A DNA stretch of 64,000 nt from Triops longicaudatus (GCA_022885665.1 JAGQDJ010000051.1:358655-422654); one strand, 5' to 3'. Counted from the stretch's first letter, positions 35,440 to 48,112 are shown. Numbers and translations: made by a program. Notes: a model not told the origin generated them from the letters alone.

Positions 35440-35610
35440 TTTGGGAGGTACTGACGCAAATGGAGTTCATAGTTGCGCATCTACCCTCATAGTTCTATTA
35501 ATAGAAATCTTCTTCAACTTGCAGTCCATTGTTGCTAACTGCAAGCGAGACTTGGGTGCACTGACGCACGCGGGATTCATTGTCGCTCATCCAGCTTTCT
35601 GGATGTAGAA
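35440..35610. repeat. Degenerate array: ACTGACGCA ... TTCATTGTTGC units
   Basis: Units GGTACTGACGCAAATGGAGT and GTGCACTGACGCACGCGGGA are each followed by TTCATAGTTGCGCATC or TTCATTGTCGCTCATC, about 108 bases apart, with TCCATTGTTGCT between them. Weaker members may continue at about 35723 and 35892. Confidence 0.5.
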
Positions 35611-36300
35611 CAAAATTTAGTTGACTAATTTAACTCAGTGAAGTTTGTTCTTCAATTTATTATGCCTTTCTAGCTTTTCAACCATACTTCTGGGCACTGA
35701 GGCAAAGTCGATTTGATTGTTGCACTTTAGGGTTCTTCTTGCAGATTTCCCAGTTAACTCGTAATTCGTCGTTACATTCGTGGCACTGGGTTGCAGAACT
35801 TTTGAAAGAAAGTGAAATAAATTGTTGCAAGTTTCCAACAGCTTTCTTCAAAAACCTGGTAGATGCCTACATCGCGTTTATCGAAATCCATGGTTGCGCA
35901 CTTACAACGTCCTGGAACGGGAAATTTTGTCTTTTACACTGTTGCCCCTGAGGAGCCTACTCCACTTATTCAAAACTATGCTAAATCCACGTGGGTTAGG
36001 TAAATGCTCTCCTAATGCCTACCATGACCCATTTTACTTTGATATTTACCTTCCCAATGCTCTTTGGCCATGCTGTTCGATTGAAACGTTTCTTTCCAAC
36101 GTTTTCAGTCCTAACTTTTCCTGCATTAACCTAACCATTGTCACTACACGGAAATACAAGGAAAAAGTCACGCTGCATGTAGCATGGCCATTGACGGACG
36201 TCACTAACTTCACTTCGTTCTCCATAAAACCGAAAAAAAAGGTTCAAGTGGAAGGTAAGAAAAATCCCCGTGCTTGAACTTACCGTCTTACATTCGACAC

Positions 36301-37960
36301 GCCGTGAGCCAGGCTTGCAGCTGTGAAAAATCCAATCGTCCAATGTTTGAATCACAGATCACACTTGTCTCCTCTCTCCGCAGCAACTTACCAAAGATTT
36401 CGTCAAAGATGGCCGGTTAAAAAGCGAGAACTTGCCGAGAAGGGAGAGGGAGAGCGTTAGAGCTCGACGTTCGAGCCAGGCGACCAACAATGAATTTTGC
36501 CTTTCCTCCAGCCAGCGACACAGAATTCCGTCTTCCCGTGGAGGGGGTGGAGTCGGGCGGTTGAAGCAAGGGTTAGCACCAGGTTAATCTGTTCTCTAGT
36601 ATTTGGGGACCCCCGTGTGTGACGGGGGGTTGTGGGGGCTGGATCACAATAATTCCGATTGGCTCGGGTAGGAAGGAAGGTAAGACGACGTACGGCGGTT
36701 TTAGCCCAAAAAGTGAAAAGAAACTGTCGGGGAGATGTGGCTTGTGGCCAAACTTCTTCACATAGCCCCAACTTGGGTACAGAACTTCTTGATATAAAAA
36801 AAGTGGAATCAAAGCCAAAGAAATCAACACAGCACAAATCAAGAGGGTTAGGAAGGTGGTTTGTATTAACCCCCGTGTGTGAACGAGGGTTGCGTAACTG
36901 AGGCGCAACGTTTTCAAGTACAAGAACTTCGCACTAACGGACACAGCGCAGAGGACTTTGGCAAAGCAAGGCCTAGGAACAAGCCATAGCCAGCCATGGG
37001 CTTTGGCGGTCTCGACGACACGACCCAAATCCGCACCGGCATCATGTCACTAATTCCACGCAGCAGCAGCAGCGGCACCAGCTCCTTGCACACTTCACTT
37101 GCATATTGTGGAAGGATCAGCAATCTTTTTCAGAATTAACAATATTACCAGGGTGCCAGATTAACAGGGGATAAGGGGGGATGTTGTCTTTTTCCTTAAA
37201 AAAGACCGTTATTTCTCGGGTATTTCGTTCTCTCCAGTGTGTAAACTTGTCTCGGTTCCCACTTACTCGTGTCAAAGTATTAAACTAAAAAAAAATATTA
37301 CGACCCAATTCACGCCCTAATTAAGTGCCAAAATCGGACAAGAGCACCAAAGGAACGTCCACCTTCAACACACGGATGTACGGCGTGTCCCAATCCTAAC
37401 CAACTAACGCAAGGCACATCGAAGCGAAAGGGAGGCTAGGGAGTCTGGCGGGACTGGCTCGGGCACACTGCTACGCTGAGCTGCAGTGGGAACAACTGAG
37501 GCGCAACTCCCTGCCCAGGCGAGCCAAGCGTCGACGGGATAACGTAGCGCGTGGACGCAATGGCTAAGCCGTCCCTGTGCAAAGCGGACACGTAGCGGTG
37601 CGCCCGGAGAGCCCGGGACTGACTTGCGCCAAAGCGGGGATAACAGTCTGCGCGTGCAGTTACACGGCTAGGGAGGTAGGGGTGGGCGAGCGAAGGGGGA
37701 GGGGGGAAAGATTGGCACAGCCGAGTAGGGTTGGTGGGTGGGTGGTGAAGGAGACGGGCCTACTACAGTGAACTACTGCTAGAATGGGGCTCGGGGAGGA
37801 AAGCAACCTACCTCCATGCCGACGAGGCTGGATGGGGTGGGGTAGGCGATAGGACCAGAAACCGCTGGCCGAGTTTGCTGAAGGTGGTTCGGCGGGAGTT
37901 TTGTATAAGAGAAGGCTCGGGAGTTTTGGGACAAATGCCACCAGGAGCGGGTTACGCAGC
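36301..37960. promoter_or_regulatory. GC-rich block, candidate promoter or first exons
   Basis: Several hundred bases of raised GC content include CpG-dense parts (37400-37650) and the hairpin pair. On the minus strand GGCATGGAG|GTAGGT at about 37812 looks like a donor, but its ATG is out of frame with the BTB exon if spliced directly to 21150. Overlapping frames are open on both strands and none has a domain. Confidence 0.25.
36609..36891. repeat. Pair of hairpins around ACCCCCGTGTGTGA
   Basis: At 36609-36630 and again at 36868-36891 the same loop-side sequence CCCCCGTGTGTGA is followed by a complementary arm (ACGGGGGGT and ACGAGGGTT). Two similar short stem-loops thus lie about 260 bases apart in a GC-rich block. 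Confidence 0.5.
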
Positions 37961-40900
37961 AAAACCAGCCCCGCTTTTCTTTTGTTTTATTTGCTTCTCC
38001 TACTTAGACCTTCAATTTTTTTCCCACCAGAAGTCTCTCTCTCTTTCTCTCTCTATTTTCATTTTCCTTCTCTTTTCTATCTCTACACACTATGCTAACT
38101 CTTTACCGCCCATTTTACTTTTTCTTCTTGGGGGTGGGCTTACAGTGGTGGGTGGTTTTTTGAGGTAGAGGAAGTTTTTAAGAAGAACGTTTGGGAAAAG
38201 ACCGCGGTCTCCTGAACTGGAACTGGGGAAACTGACCGCTAACTCGCATCTGTCTGCCAGTCATAACACGCGTGGCCAGCTCGGCGCAGACTGTTTTTTA
38301 TGTTAATGCCCCAACAAAGAGCGAAAACTTAAGACGACATTTTATCTTATAGGGGCTACGAGGTATCTTGATTATCGCACATGTGCATTTTTTTAACGTT
38401 CAAGGACCATGGAATTCCCTCTGACTAGGCTTAGGCTCATGGTGGCACTAACTTGTCCCCGTATTCCGCAATTTCATTATTGAAATCAAAATCATTTCCA
38501 GCTACAACGGGTTGGGTCCTTCCCAATTCTCAAATCATTATTTAATGTACTTCCGGGCTTAACTTGTCCCCTCCATTTGACAATTCATTACTAGTATCGA
38601 ATGCCTTTTGAGTTATATTACGATTTTTATGTTGGTCGAATTCTTTCCCAAGCGCAATAAGTCTGTGGTGACAATCCGCAATTTTCATCATTGGGATGGA
38701 ATTGTTTTCGATGACACAGGCTAGGCATGAGTCCCTCGTTTGCACGTATGGCATGTTTCTAACGTATATATGCACAGTGCCGTACACACCTTCTCTGGGA
38801 TTGCGTGTACCTGGGTCATTTTCAGGCTTGCTACGTTTCAGCCTTTGGGTCAAAATCGATCTCTCGGCCATATTGGTATCACGAGGAATGCCATGGTGGC
38901 GTGCCTAGGTTACTAGCGCCCTCCCCCCCCCCCCCCTTTCCCTCCGCAAAACGTTCGGTCGGGTAGCTGTGCTGCTCCGGAGTGCGTTCGTCCTCTGCAT
39001 GTGTGTTGTATGTATGCATGTGCAAGAAAAAGCGCGAGGAAGAGAGAGAAGAGAGAGAGGAAGAGAAGCGAGCCCATCGGACTAGTGGAAAAACTCCTTT
39101 CGCGTTTGCGTGCAGAACGGGAATGGCAGAGAGAGGACAGACGCAACTAGCGGATAAAACTCGAAAAAGGAAAGGAGGGAAATAACGATACATACAGCAT
39201 AGCATAGCGGCTTCGGCCGAATATTCACGCTCCCGCGTGCAACGTGCAATCGTAGCCCCCTCCAGCCAGCTGGGCTAAAGGCAACCCTTTTTTGTGTGGA
39301 CGTTCCTGTTCTATGCCCAGCGTTTCGTTCGCTGTTGGGCTAAGTCGCCTTTACGACGCTAAAAAAAAAGGAACCTTTCCTTTTCGCTTCCCCCGTTCCT
39401 CCTTCCCCTCCCAAGCTTGCCAAAAAGGCTTTGCAAAACGAGGAAAATTCTTTTCCAATTTTTTTTCTTTCCTTCTCTCCCTTTGCCCTGGTGTTCGTTC
39501 AACGCAGCGGTCAAAGCAAGATCAACTTGTCCGTTGGGCTAACAATGAAAAAAAAGTACGCCGCGCAACTCGCCTTGCTGGCCGGTCGCGTTCGCCTGGT
39601 TAGCCCTCCGTTAACGAAGACCGAAAGCCCCTGAGGCTTGGGTTTCGCGACATGGTTTTCCCTTCGCGGAAAAACTTGCATACACAGGAGGAGAAGGATG
39701 AGGAAGATGAAAAGGGAGGAAAGGGGTAAGAAAGAAGGAATTTTCTTGCGTCTTGGCTGAATTCGGGTTTGCTAAGCAAAAGCGCGGGGAGAGGGGGGAA
39801 GCTAGAGCTGGAGGAAGGCATGGTTCGCTCGCTGGCGAAACTTAGCCAGGCTTTATGGTCTGGTTTGGCAGGCTTGCAATTCAAACCCAAAGTGTGTCCG
39901 GCTTTTTTCTTCTCTGTGTGCGAAACTCGTCTAGCTTCCGAACTTTGGCCTCCAAAAAAGCCGAGGGTCCCCTTTTTGCGCGACTTGGACAGAAGGCAAA
40001 CCTAGTCGAATGGAGCTCGCGAGAAGGAAAGGCGAATTTCTGCGAATTCACGAAAAACAATAGGACTGGGGGGTTGAGGAGGCAGTGAAGGATAGTTTTG
40101 GTTGGTTTAAGAACCTTTCCGCGCCGGTTGTGCCAAAAAGGTGACAATAAAATGGTACTTAATGGCGCAAGCAAGTTTCATAAAGCTATCCTGAGCAGAA
40201 AACTTGAGCTAACATTGGGGATATAACACGTCACAACCAACGAGGACGTTTTGGGGTTGTTTTCAAGCTTCACGTCACTGTCGGCTCATGTTCATTGCAA
40301 GCCTTGGGAAAACAAGAAATTTACGCCACAAGCTCCAAATCCAAGTTCAGCGTGGGATAATATGCTGGGTCACTTTGGAAGAAATGGCTGTAGAAACTGA
40401 GGCAAGCTCTTGTATCAATGTAGAAAATACACATGTAAAAGCTGTCGGTCTATTCTGCCTTCCTGAATTTATTAGGAATGATTTATTCGAGACCAATCTT
40501 ACATGTAAATTTTGGGAAGCTTAATTCTCTTTAAATGTAGGTTGAATTGAAGTCGAGTTCAGTGGTATAAATTGGGGGAAAACTAAAGAATCCCGAAAAC
40601 TGGTTGCGACGAGAAAGTAAAGACCATTTTTAAGATTACTCAAGTCCGATTTAAATGGAGTTCAAAGCCAACATCGATTAAAGTTTTTGTTAAATCCAAA
40701 CAACAACAAATGTCGAGAGAAAATAGTGAAAAACTGCGCCTGCATGCAAGTTTAACTTTTGATTCTGAACGAAACACTTCTGAAAGGCCATACACAAGGG
40801 AAAGAAGAAAAAAGTGCAACTTAAAATAAGCAAAGCTCATACTTGTCTCTTAGATACCAAATCAACTGAGAAGTAGGCTATACGAATTAAGTTTCATTGG

Positions 40901-42160
40901 GACTCTTCGAAAAATTTGGAACTAGCGAATCCCGTAGGTATTTTAAACGTGAAATTCGTCAGGTTTAAGTACAGACATGCAGAAGAGCAAAACGGATTTT
41001 GTAAATAGAAACTAAAGAAAGAATATTGTTAATTAAAAAATGTCAACGTTAACCAAAAGCACACTCAAATTGAGGAAGCCACACAAGGCTGTGACTTCAA
41101 ACACTGGGTTTGAACTTTTCTGAGTTGACATTTTCTCGCAAGAAAACACGAAAAATACTCATTATTAGCAACGACGTAACGTGATCGTCAAAAGAAATTA
41201 TTCCCAAACATTCGAGCGAAGTATTTGTAGCTATTAAAGCGCGTTTTGGTGAAAATTCCTTTAAATTCTAGTTGAAGCAATACAGTATCCCTAACATTTT
41301 GTGAATCCCTTGTGCTACGCAGCCTGAAATTCAAAAGTACTTCCACATTTATTGTCTGGTTTGAACCAAGAACTCTTTGTAAATGCACACTGAGATTAAT
41401 TTTGACACTGTTCTGTCGTCCTAAGGGTTTGCTTTCCTAAACACAAATTATATCAAACGTAGTGCAACTTGTGTAAAAATCTCGATCATAGGTACAGGCT
41501 ACAATTATATCCAAGATTAAACCTAAACATTATTGTTGGTGGTCTTTCAACGACGAAGCTTAAATATTAACCAACTTGGAATTTATTTATTGAAAAAGAT
41601 GTTAAATTTTCACTAAGTTGCTGCAAATTTTGACTGTGCATTTGCAAAACAACTACTAAGAAAAGTATTGTAGAGTCCAGCAAGCTATAAATCTTGGCTT
41701 TCTTTACTGCAAGGTAAAACCAAACGATAAAGGATTTTTGTAACGCATGAGCTCTTCGAAGAAAAAAATCGAATGTGAAAGGCTTGTACTAAATAATGCT
41801 AGTAACTAAACTTCCAGATTATTAGAAAGCAATGTCAATAGATACCTTTCCCTGGAACGTTTCAGCGGAAAAGTCTCGAGTATTTGTCGGTAAACCCACT
41901 TAAATTTTACTTCTAGTTTCACAGGCGGTGCACAGTGCAGGGGGGTAAAACCTACCTCAAAGCTTATATGTAAACTTCCTTATTCGTATTCTGGACCTAT
42001 AGAACTAACGAGCCTTACCCAACCTCATTTAACTAATCCAGCTTTTTCCATAACCTTCCTATAATCCGTATATGTGCGCCTGAATTAGGTTTGGCTACGT
42101 TTATGTTGGAAAAAAAGGATCAGAGGGGGTTTATGCAGGGACGGGGGCGGTAAAGCTGAA
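37961..42160. other. Unassigned DNA, partly GC- and GA-rich
   Basis: CT-rich and GA-rich stretches occur at about 38030-38060 and 39020-39070. GC-rich low-complexity DNA lies at 39100-40000, and AT-rich DNA follows. Two AACTTGTCCCC units (about 38450 and 38560) are each followed by a CATTA core. No gene is seen. Confidence 0.4.
38923..38936. repeat. Poly-C tract (14)
   Basis: Uninterrupted C run next to a GA-rich block at about 39020-39070. Confidence 0.95.
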
Positions 42161-42360
42161 ACCTACCCCAGTAGCAACTTACGAAAATTATAGGTATTTT
42201 AGGCGGCTGGACGTTTGGTTTTTTACTTATTTTCGCAAACGTAAAACAGTCAGACAATTATCCCAGTAAAATACGTTCAATAATACGCAAGAAAAAAGAC
42301 ACTGGAAACGCGTTTAATAGCTGTTCAATACACATCAAACAAACGTTCAAAGGGCGTTCG

Positions 42361-42555
42361 TTATTGATTATTAAGTACGTCGTAAAGAGGTATTGCAACG
42401 GATGTTAGCCCAGAAATTCGTTGCTCCCATATTTCATTCTTGTCTGAAAACCGGCGAGGTCCTCCGTTTTCAGTCTTGGCAACCTGGTCGTTTAGTCTTT
42501 CGAAGCCAGGCTGAAGTTTCATTGTTGAAGTGCGTTGCTGCACGGTTGCCTTCAT
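42361..42555 (-). other. Small conserved frame inside the element at 42166 (64 codons)
   Basis: It begins MKATVQQRTSTMKLQ and ends LTSVAIPLYDVLNNQ. Only three residues differ from the frame at 60857-61051 in the other copy (P/H, D/V and R/Q). I recognise no domain. It may be a fragment of a transposon protein or of a captured host exon. Conservation between two copies of a repeat does not by itself prove that it is translated. Confidence 0.3.
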
Positions 42556-42595
42556 GACGACGTAGGCAACGTATGCCTTACTGGATGGCTTTCAT

Positions 42596-42859
42596 GTGCA
42601 ATTGGTCATTCTTTCAGAGCAGCAAGAAGATTTTACGATTCAGAGAAGGCAGCAACCAAGATGGCCCCTTATTAACGCAGCTCCAGTAAGTGTGAAACAA
42701 CACATGTTTCTGCGGTGTAGAGACAACTCCAGCCATTCCTTCGTCTCCGTAGAAAGTATGATTGCGCATTATTATTTGTTGTCTTGCATGCAGTGGTGTG
42801 TAGATGACAAAATGTGTTTGGAGATATCAACCATACAAAAAACAAACGGCAATAATTGA
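42596..42859 (+). other. Small conserved frame inside the element at 42166 (87 codons)
   Basis: The frame reads MQLVILSEQQEDFTIQRRQQ onwards and is nearly identical to 60816-60550 in the other copy, which has one extra Asp. The segment EQQEDFTIQRRQQPRWPLI lies between an acceptor-like CTTTCAG and a donor-like GTAAGT, so the true exon may be only 42618-42685. No family is assigned. Confidence 0.3.
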
Positions 42860-45129
42860 AAATTCTTGTTTTAGCGTTTCATTTCCATTGCAATAATTAA
42901 GTGCAACAGTAAAAAATTGTGAGGACTTTACTGGAGCAAAGTATGTATGCAACACGAAAATGGCGTTTTCTGTACGCGTATTAACCAACAGACGCCTAAG
43001 GACAGACGTATGTTAAACGTAATTGAAGAAACGTTTGCAGCATAGACAATTGTTTGTTCAAAAGACGTTCAAAAAGCGTAAGCTGGATACGTCTCAGATT
43101 TGCATTGAAACGTCTACAGAACGCTTTTAAAACGTAAGTGTGCTACTTAGGTACATGCCTGATGGCTTGATCCTGAAATCCAAGGGAGAAAAGAATTCAG
43201 TAATGAAATTGAAAAGGGAAAACTGTTCTGAATAATGAAAAATCTAGAGCTAGCTCTTGACCACTACATTCAAGCGCAAGGTAAAATAGAATTTCCTCGA
43301 CAAAAAAAAAAAAGGTTGGAAATTTGATTTAATCACTGAATTTTGTTCTACGAGGGAGTTTTCGTTGTTGGACATTGATCTGCAAGCTGGGAAATCAGAA
43401 GGACTGGTGAAAAAACATGAAAAATTATGCAAAAATACGGTTTACGTCCAGAAGTTTTCCTAAAACACATGTCATGTTCACATAATGTTCTTTTATCTGA
43501 AATTCATTCAATCGTACCACGTTTGCTCTTTTTGAGCTTAGAGGAGTTTTTTATTAAATTTTTTAAATTTGAAATGCATTGTATTTATTCGAATGAAATT
43601 GTCTAAGAGGCCATAAAACGAAAAAATACATCTGGAATGGATCCTAAATTTTCGAAACAGATTATATGGTTTGCATTGAAATGTCTATAGAAAACGTAAG
43701 TGTGCTACTTGGGTACTAACTCTTGAAATATCTTAGTTACAGCATGGCTTCGATTTGACAGATTTTGACTCACATAAATCTAACAGAACTTGTCCAGTAA
43801 TCACCGGGATATCTCTTCGTAATTTTTTTTTCTACCAATTTTGCTCGGAATTTTGCACTCACTAACCCTCTTTGCGCATGTTTAGCAACTGAGCGCGTAG
43901 AAACCGTTATGCGCACTTTTTCTCTATTTGGTGCATTCTTTCCATTGTTAACCTTTAATTTAAAATTACTAAGTTCCGTTAGTAAAAGCCAAAAAGCTGT
44001 TTAATCAGTAGCGTAAAATAAGCTGCAAGGTTTTAAGTAACAGTCAGCCGAGAGGCTTGCATACGCTGAGTTGCATAAAAAAGCGAGTTCGTTTCTTTAC
44101 ATCAAGAAAAATTGTAAAGGTGAACTGCGACAACACTGGCAAACAGATGGAGACTTACCCTTTAGGAATATTTCATTCCATCTCCCGTTTTTCAAGCACG
44201 AGCGGTCTTAGTCCTCTTTCAACCAGTCCTAAAATTCTATGCAAGGAAATGACTTCTGCGACACGCAAACCTCCCCGATGGTGAGGGGGGGGGGAGGGCA
44301 AGGACAGAATCGTCAGCCCTGGCTTTCTGAACTTATTTTGCAGCACAACAAAAGATCTTCCTCAAGCATGGCTCACCTAACCTAACCTTTTACTTTCACC
44401 TTCAAGGAAATGAGCATCCATCACCGGTACACAAGTTTGGGTTGCGGAACATGCTAGCAGAAAAAGCAGGCTTCTTGCCCCCCTACCCCCACCTCGGAAT
44501 CTTTCGCATCTCGGTATTGACTTGCATGTACCCCTCCTCCCCATACCCTAACCCTACCCCAACCCTTTTACAGCTCCCGAGCTTCTTCTCTTTTCCATCA
44601 TTCACGTGATGACATCCGCAACCCAACGCACATACATAGAGAGAAGAGAAATGCGAACGTCTTTGCGTCACATTCAGCTCTCCCTCGCTACTGCAACTGT
44701 CCCAGGGATGGACGCGTGAGAATAGCTACACATGAGGCGCACCGGACGTTACTGTGGAGAGTTGACAGGCATTTTTTGCCCATTTTTTGCTGACTACTGC
44801 TTTTCCAACACGTTTTCCCTTGTCCAAGGCTACACTTGAAACACTTAAATCAGGCACAGAAGGTGACCGAGATTGGCATTTGGTGCTACAAGTCAAATGT
44901 CTGGCCTGGGCTAACCTGGATAATCCAATATTTAGATAACACATGCCGCCGTCTTCGACATTTGATTTTTGTATTCACAGCCCAGGCGTCAGATAATGCT
45001 CTTTGCCCTTTCCTTGCATGGCACGGTTTCCTTTTAATAGCTGATTTTAGAGATCCTTTAGAAATACTTTAGAAAAAAGCAATTCTTGACACATTTCTGG
45101 CCAATTTTCGGTACCATTTAACTAAATAA

Positions 45130-45600
45130 AACCCTCTGATAAGATTAACTAAATCTATACTTCTCTTAACTTCACTAACCTAAACTAAATTAGCGTAAAC
45201 TAACTTGCTTATCTAGCTAAACCCGACTTACCTAGCCTAACTTAACCTCATTTCACTAGCCTAACGTAACTTGAGGCACATTGCAGTAATTGCTCATTCG
45301 TCTTACACGTCATTATTACAAATGTTAGTTGGTTCACTCCAGTGATGTTTATGGTCATTTAACCATTCATACAGTAGGTATAAAGATTTCAATGTTACAC
45401 TAATTAAAATTTATGAAAACAAAGTGGAACAAAGGTGACTTCATCTTTCAACAGCATTATTTTCAAACCTATTACACTAACCTAATTAACCATAAATTTA
45501 CCCATTTTACCCAAATTCATTAAGCCGGTTAAGTTAGGCTAAGTCACTTATAGGCTATAGATAAGTAACGTTCTAAAGGCAATTTAGCTTCGTTAGGTAG
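45130..45600 (-). repeat. Degenerate TTAGGT-type repeat (CTAACCT on the plus strand)
   Basis: CTAACCTAAACTAAATT, CTAGCCTAACTTAACCTCA and CACTAACCTAATTAACC show hexamer variants of AACCTA over two blocks, 45130-45270 and 45470-45600. It is not a functional telomere tract, because the units are too divergent. Confidence 0.6.
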
Positions 45601-46259
45601 GTCTATGGTATGGGACCTTCGGCTGCATAGTAGAAAAACCAAATGATTCAACGGAATCCTAACAACAGAAATTGTGAACTTTAAGAGGAGGCAAAGAAAT
45701 ATGCTTCAGTTGCTTGTGCTAAGCATTTATTAAACCAAACAAAGAACAAGTTCCACCGTTTTCAAATTTTGCTATCACTTTGAAATAATTTCTTGTTCAC
45801 GCCAATTTTTGTCAAAATAAGTTGTAAAAAATATTTTTATTTTTTCTGCTTTGTGACTAGTTGTAATCGGTGATCTAACGGAAGTTATAGGTCTAGTTTA
45901 CTTACCGTACGAGGTATGCTGTCCTTGAGTATAATTTTAAATAATATTTTAAATAATATTAAATAATAGATTTAATTTAGCGAATTTTCAACTTTATTGT
46001 GAGTGTAATTCGCAAATTGAAAACGTCTGAATGTATCACTGAGTTTCGTGCTGCATTTAAACGCACCAGAATATTAGTCATATTTATAATTGTAATATTC
46101 ATTACCACAAGTTTGCGTACAACAAGCAGCAGAAAGCAAATTCGCTTATAAACGTTTTCAATACTTTTATCCGACTGAACCACGGCTGGACAAGAGGACT
46201 TACTAACTTTTTCGTTAACTTCACAATGCTTTCCTTTTATGGTCTTATACTTTTAGATT

Positions 46260-46325
46260 TGGAAAGGTTTATATTAGGTTAGGTTTAATTAGGTTAAAGA
46301 TTAAGCTAGATTAGGTTAATTCTGC
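46260..46325 (+). repeat. Degenerate TTAGGT-type repeat
   Basis: The stretch ATTAGGTTAGGTTTAATTAG and its continuation GGTTAAAGATTAAGCTAGAT are built of GGTTA variants. Confidence 0.6.
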
Positions 46326-48021
46326 AGTTTTCACGTTATAGACGTCCGGAACCAAAACAAGCGATTGGAAACACTAATCACAAGGATGAATTGCGATGCA
46401 CTTTGACCATTTAAAAAAATAGTCGTTTTTTTGGTAAAAACGTTATTAATCACAACCTGCTCGAAACTAATTAGTGCAAAAGTTTCACTAAAAAAACTCT
46501 CGTTGTTGAAAGAAGGTCACGGGCGTCAAACAGAAGAGTACTATTTCACATTGACTTAGAGTTTGTCAAAATATTCAGAAATTCCCAGGATCTAACTTGT
46601 GTTTAGTACCTCACTCTGGCCTATATCTGATTATCGAATACATCGGATAAATGAATATCTGGTTACCCGATCCTCCCAGGCCTACCGAAATTGATTTTCT
46701 CATTACTCTCACAATTCGTAAACCCTCCTAATAATAAGCCTCATTTTTTCGTCTTGCTTTCGCGACGACAAAAAAGGAGAATATTTTCATTGTTTCCGAA
46801 AGCTCACGATGTTCTTTTTCTACAATGGGCCTATTCGCGCCAGGCACGAACCTGACGAACATGGAGCCACAATGATTTCCTGCTCAAGCTTATGAAAGCA
46901 TAGCATACACAACCCACCCGACGAAAAAAAAAAGAGAAGAAAAAATGCATAAAAAAGTGCAGCGACGTCCGACCGTAAAAAAAAAATACCATAAGGAAAG
47001 GGTTTCGAAAAAAGGGTTTGACGTCATAGGCTCATTTTTTCTCCTCACCAGGAGTCTGCTTTTGAAACCGTGACAAAAAACGCCACACGCATGTACTCGT
47101 TTTTTATAGCCTTTTTTAAATTTTCCGCAGTCTCACAATGGAAAGTAGCTTCCTAAAAATAAATCCCTGAAGAAAAAACTTTTTTGAAGTCTCGATTATG
47201 GAGTCTTAAAAAAGACATGTAATGATCCGATTTGCGAGATAACGTGCGGGAATAAATATCTCCTTTCCTTTCTCTCTCCTCTCATTCTCTCCTTTTCGCT
47301 CTTTTTCTCCGAGTGTGTACACGTATGTGTGTCTAGTCGGCGGCGTGACCAGAGGATATGCAAACGAGTTGAACGAACTGGATGTATAAAAGGAATTGAA
47401 AAGGGACGAATTTTTCCCGTTCATGAAAAAAAGACCCCAAAAACGGAACGAACCTCAGCGTATACTGTTGTGTGCTACAAGAGGAAGAAAAGACCCATGC
47501 GTTATACAAGGACCGGGTCGCCACGTAAGAGAGATAAAAAAGGAGAAAAATCGGAGATAAAGCATCCAGGAGAGGTGCAAGAGAAAGAGTTAGAAGGGAA
47601 GCTGAGCCTTTGAGAAGACGGAAAGGGTTAGGTTGCGGGAAGAAGCCTGGGATATTAATCCCCCCTCTTGCTTTGCCTGAATTTTTTGAAATGTTGGTCA
47701 GCCGTTGGTTACCAACGGCCTTTGGCCGGAGTTGTAGGAAAAAGTGCGGGGTAGAAAAATCACCGCGACCCCTTCCCTTTTCTCGAAAGTCGCAACGGCC
47801 AAAGGCCCCGCGTGCTTGAGTCAGTCAGCCGCTACTACACGGTGCACACAGGGCAGGGGGACTTTCCCTCGGCTGCCCTTCTTCGGTGAGCCCTCATACA
47901 CATTCACACGAAAAGGCTAAACGTGTGAGGTCATTCTTGGGTCACCCAAAAAATGCTGGACAAAAGACCAGCTCCGGGGAGAAAAAAGCGAACTAACCGA
48001 AATAAGCTAAGCCCACGATAA

Positions 48022-48112
48022 ACTGGGTAACAATGAATGTCGCATTGGCATAGACGGTAGGACTCCTAATGCCACAGCTACACCGCACACGCAAGTGCCG
48101 TGGCGTTAGAAT
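48022..48112 (+). repeat. Copy 2 of the dispersed CAACAATGAA ... GCAAGTGCCGTG repeat
   Basis: TAACAATGAA at 48029 is followed 61 bases later by CGCAAGTGCCGTGGCGTTAG (48090-48109), which is 19 of 20 identical to 32736-32755. The sequence between the two blocks has largely diverged. Confidence 0.5.

Larger units (their letters stand above)
29666..36300. other. Non-coding DNA with simple and degenerate repeats
   Basis: It contains the CT microsatellite, the GAATTGA-rich stretch and CAACAATG-type arrays, all listed separately. The frame at 33941-34318 (125 codons, minus) is the longest here and matches nothing I know. Confidence 0.45.
42166..43713 (+). mobile_element. 1.55-kb element with AAGTAGCACACTTACG-type inverted ends, copy 1
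   Basis: The left end is CCCCAGTAGCAACTTACG (42166). The right end, read on the minus strand from 43713, is CCCAAGTAGCACACTTACG. TA flanks both ends (42164-42165 and 43714-43715), a possible TA target duplication. A second right-end-like sequence lies inside at 43099-43151, so the unit may be composite. Two divergent small frames, 42361-42555 (minus) and 42596-42859 (plus), are conserved in the other copy. The stretch 42618-42685 in the second frame is bounded by CTTTCAG and GTAAGT, like an exon. No known transposase domain is recognisable. Confidence 0.7.

Noticed and set aside
37655..37962. Minus-strand first coding exon ending GGCATGGAG|GTAGGT for the BTB gene
   Set aside because: Direct splicing to 21150 puts this ATG out of the BTB frame; it could only be an untranslated exon, and no other support exists.
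42618..42685. Harbinger-type nuclease fragment suggested by RRQQPRWPLIN
   Set aside because: The resemblance to the basic-tryptophan start of such proteins is a few residues only; too weak to name a family.
47329..47819. Lys/Arg-rich frames as small basic proteins
   Set aside because: They follow purine-rich DNA and lack any domain or conserved partner.
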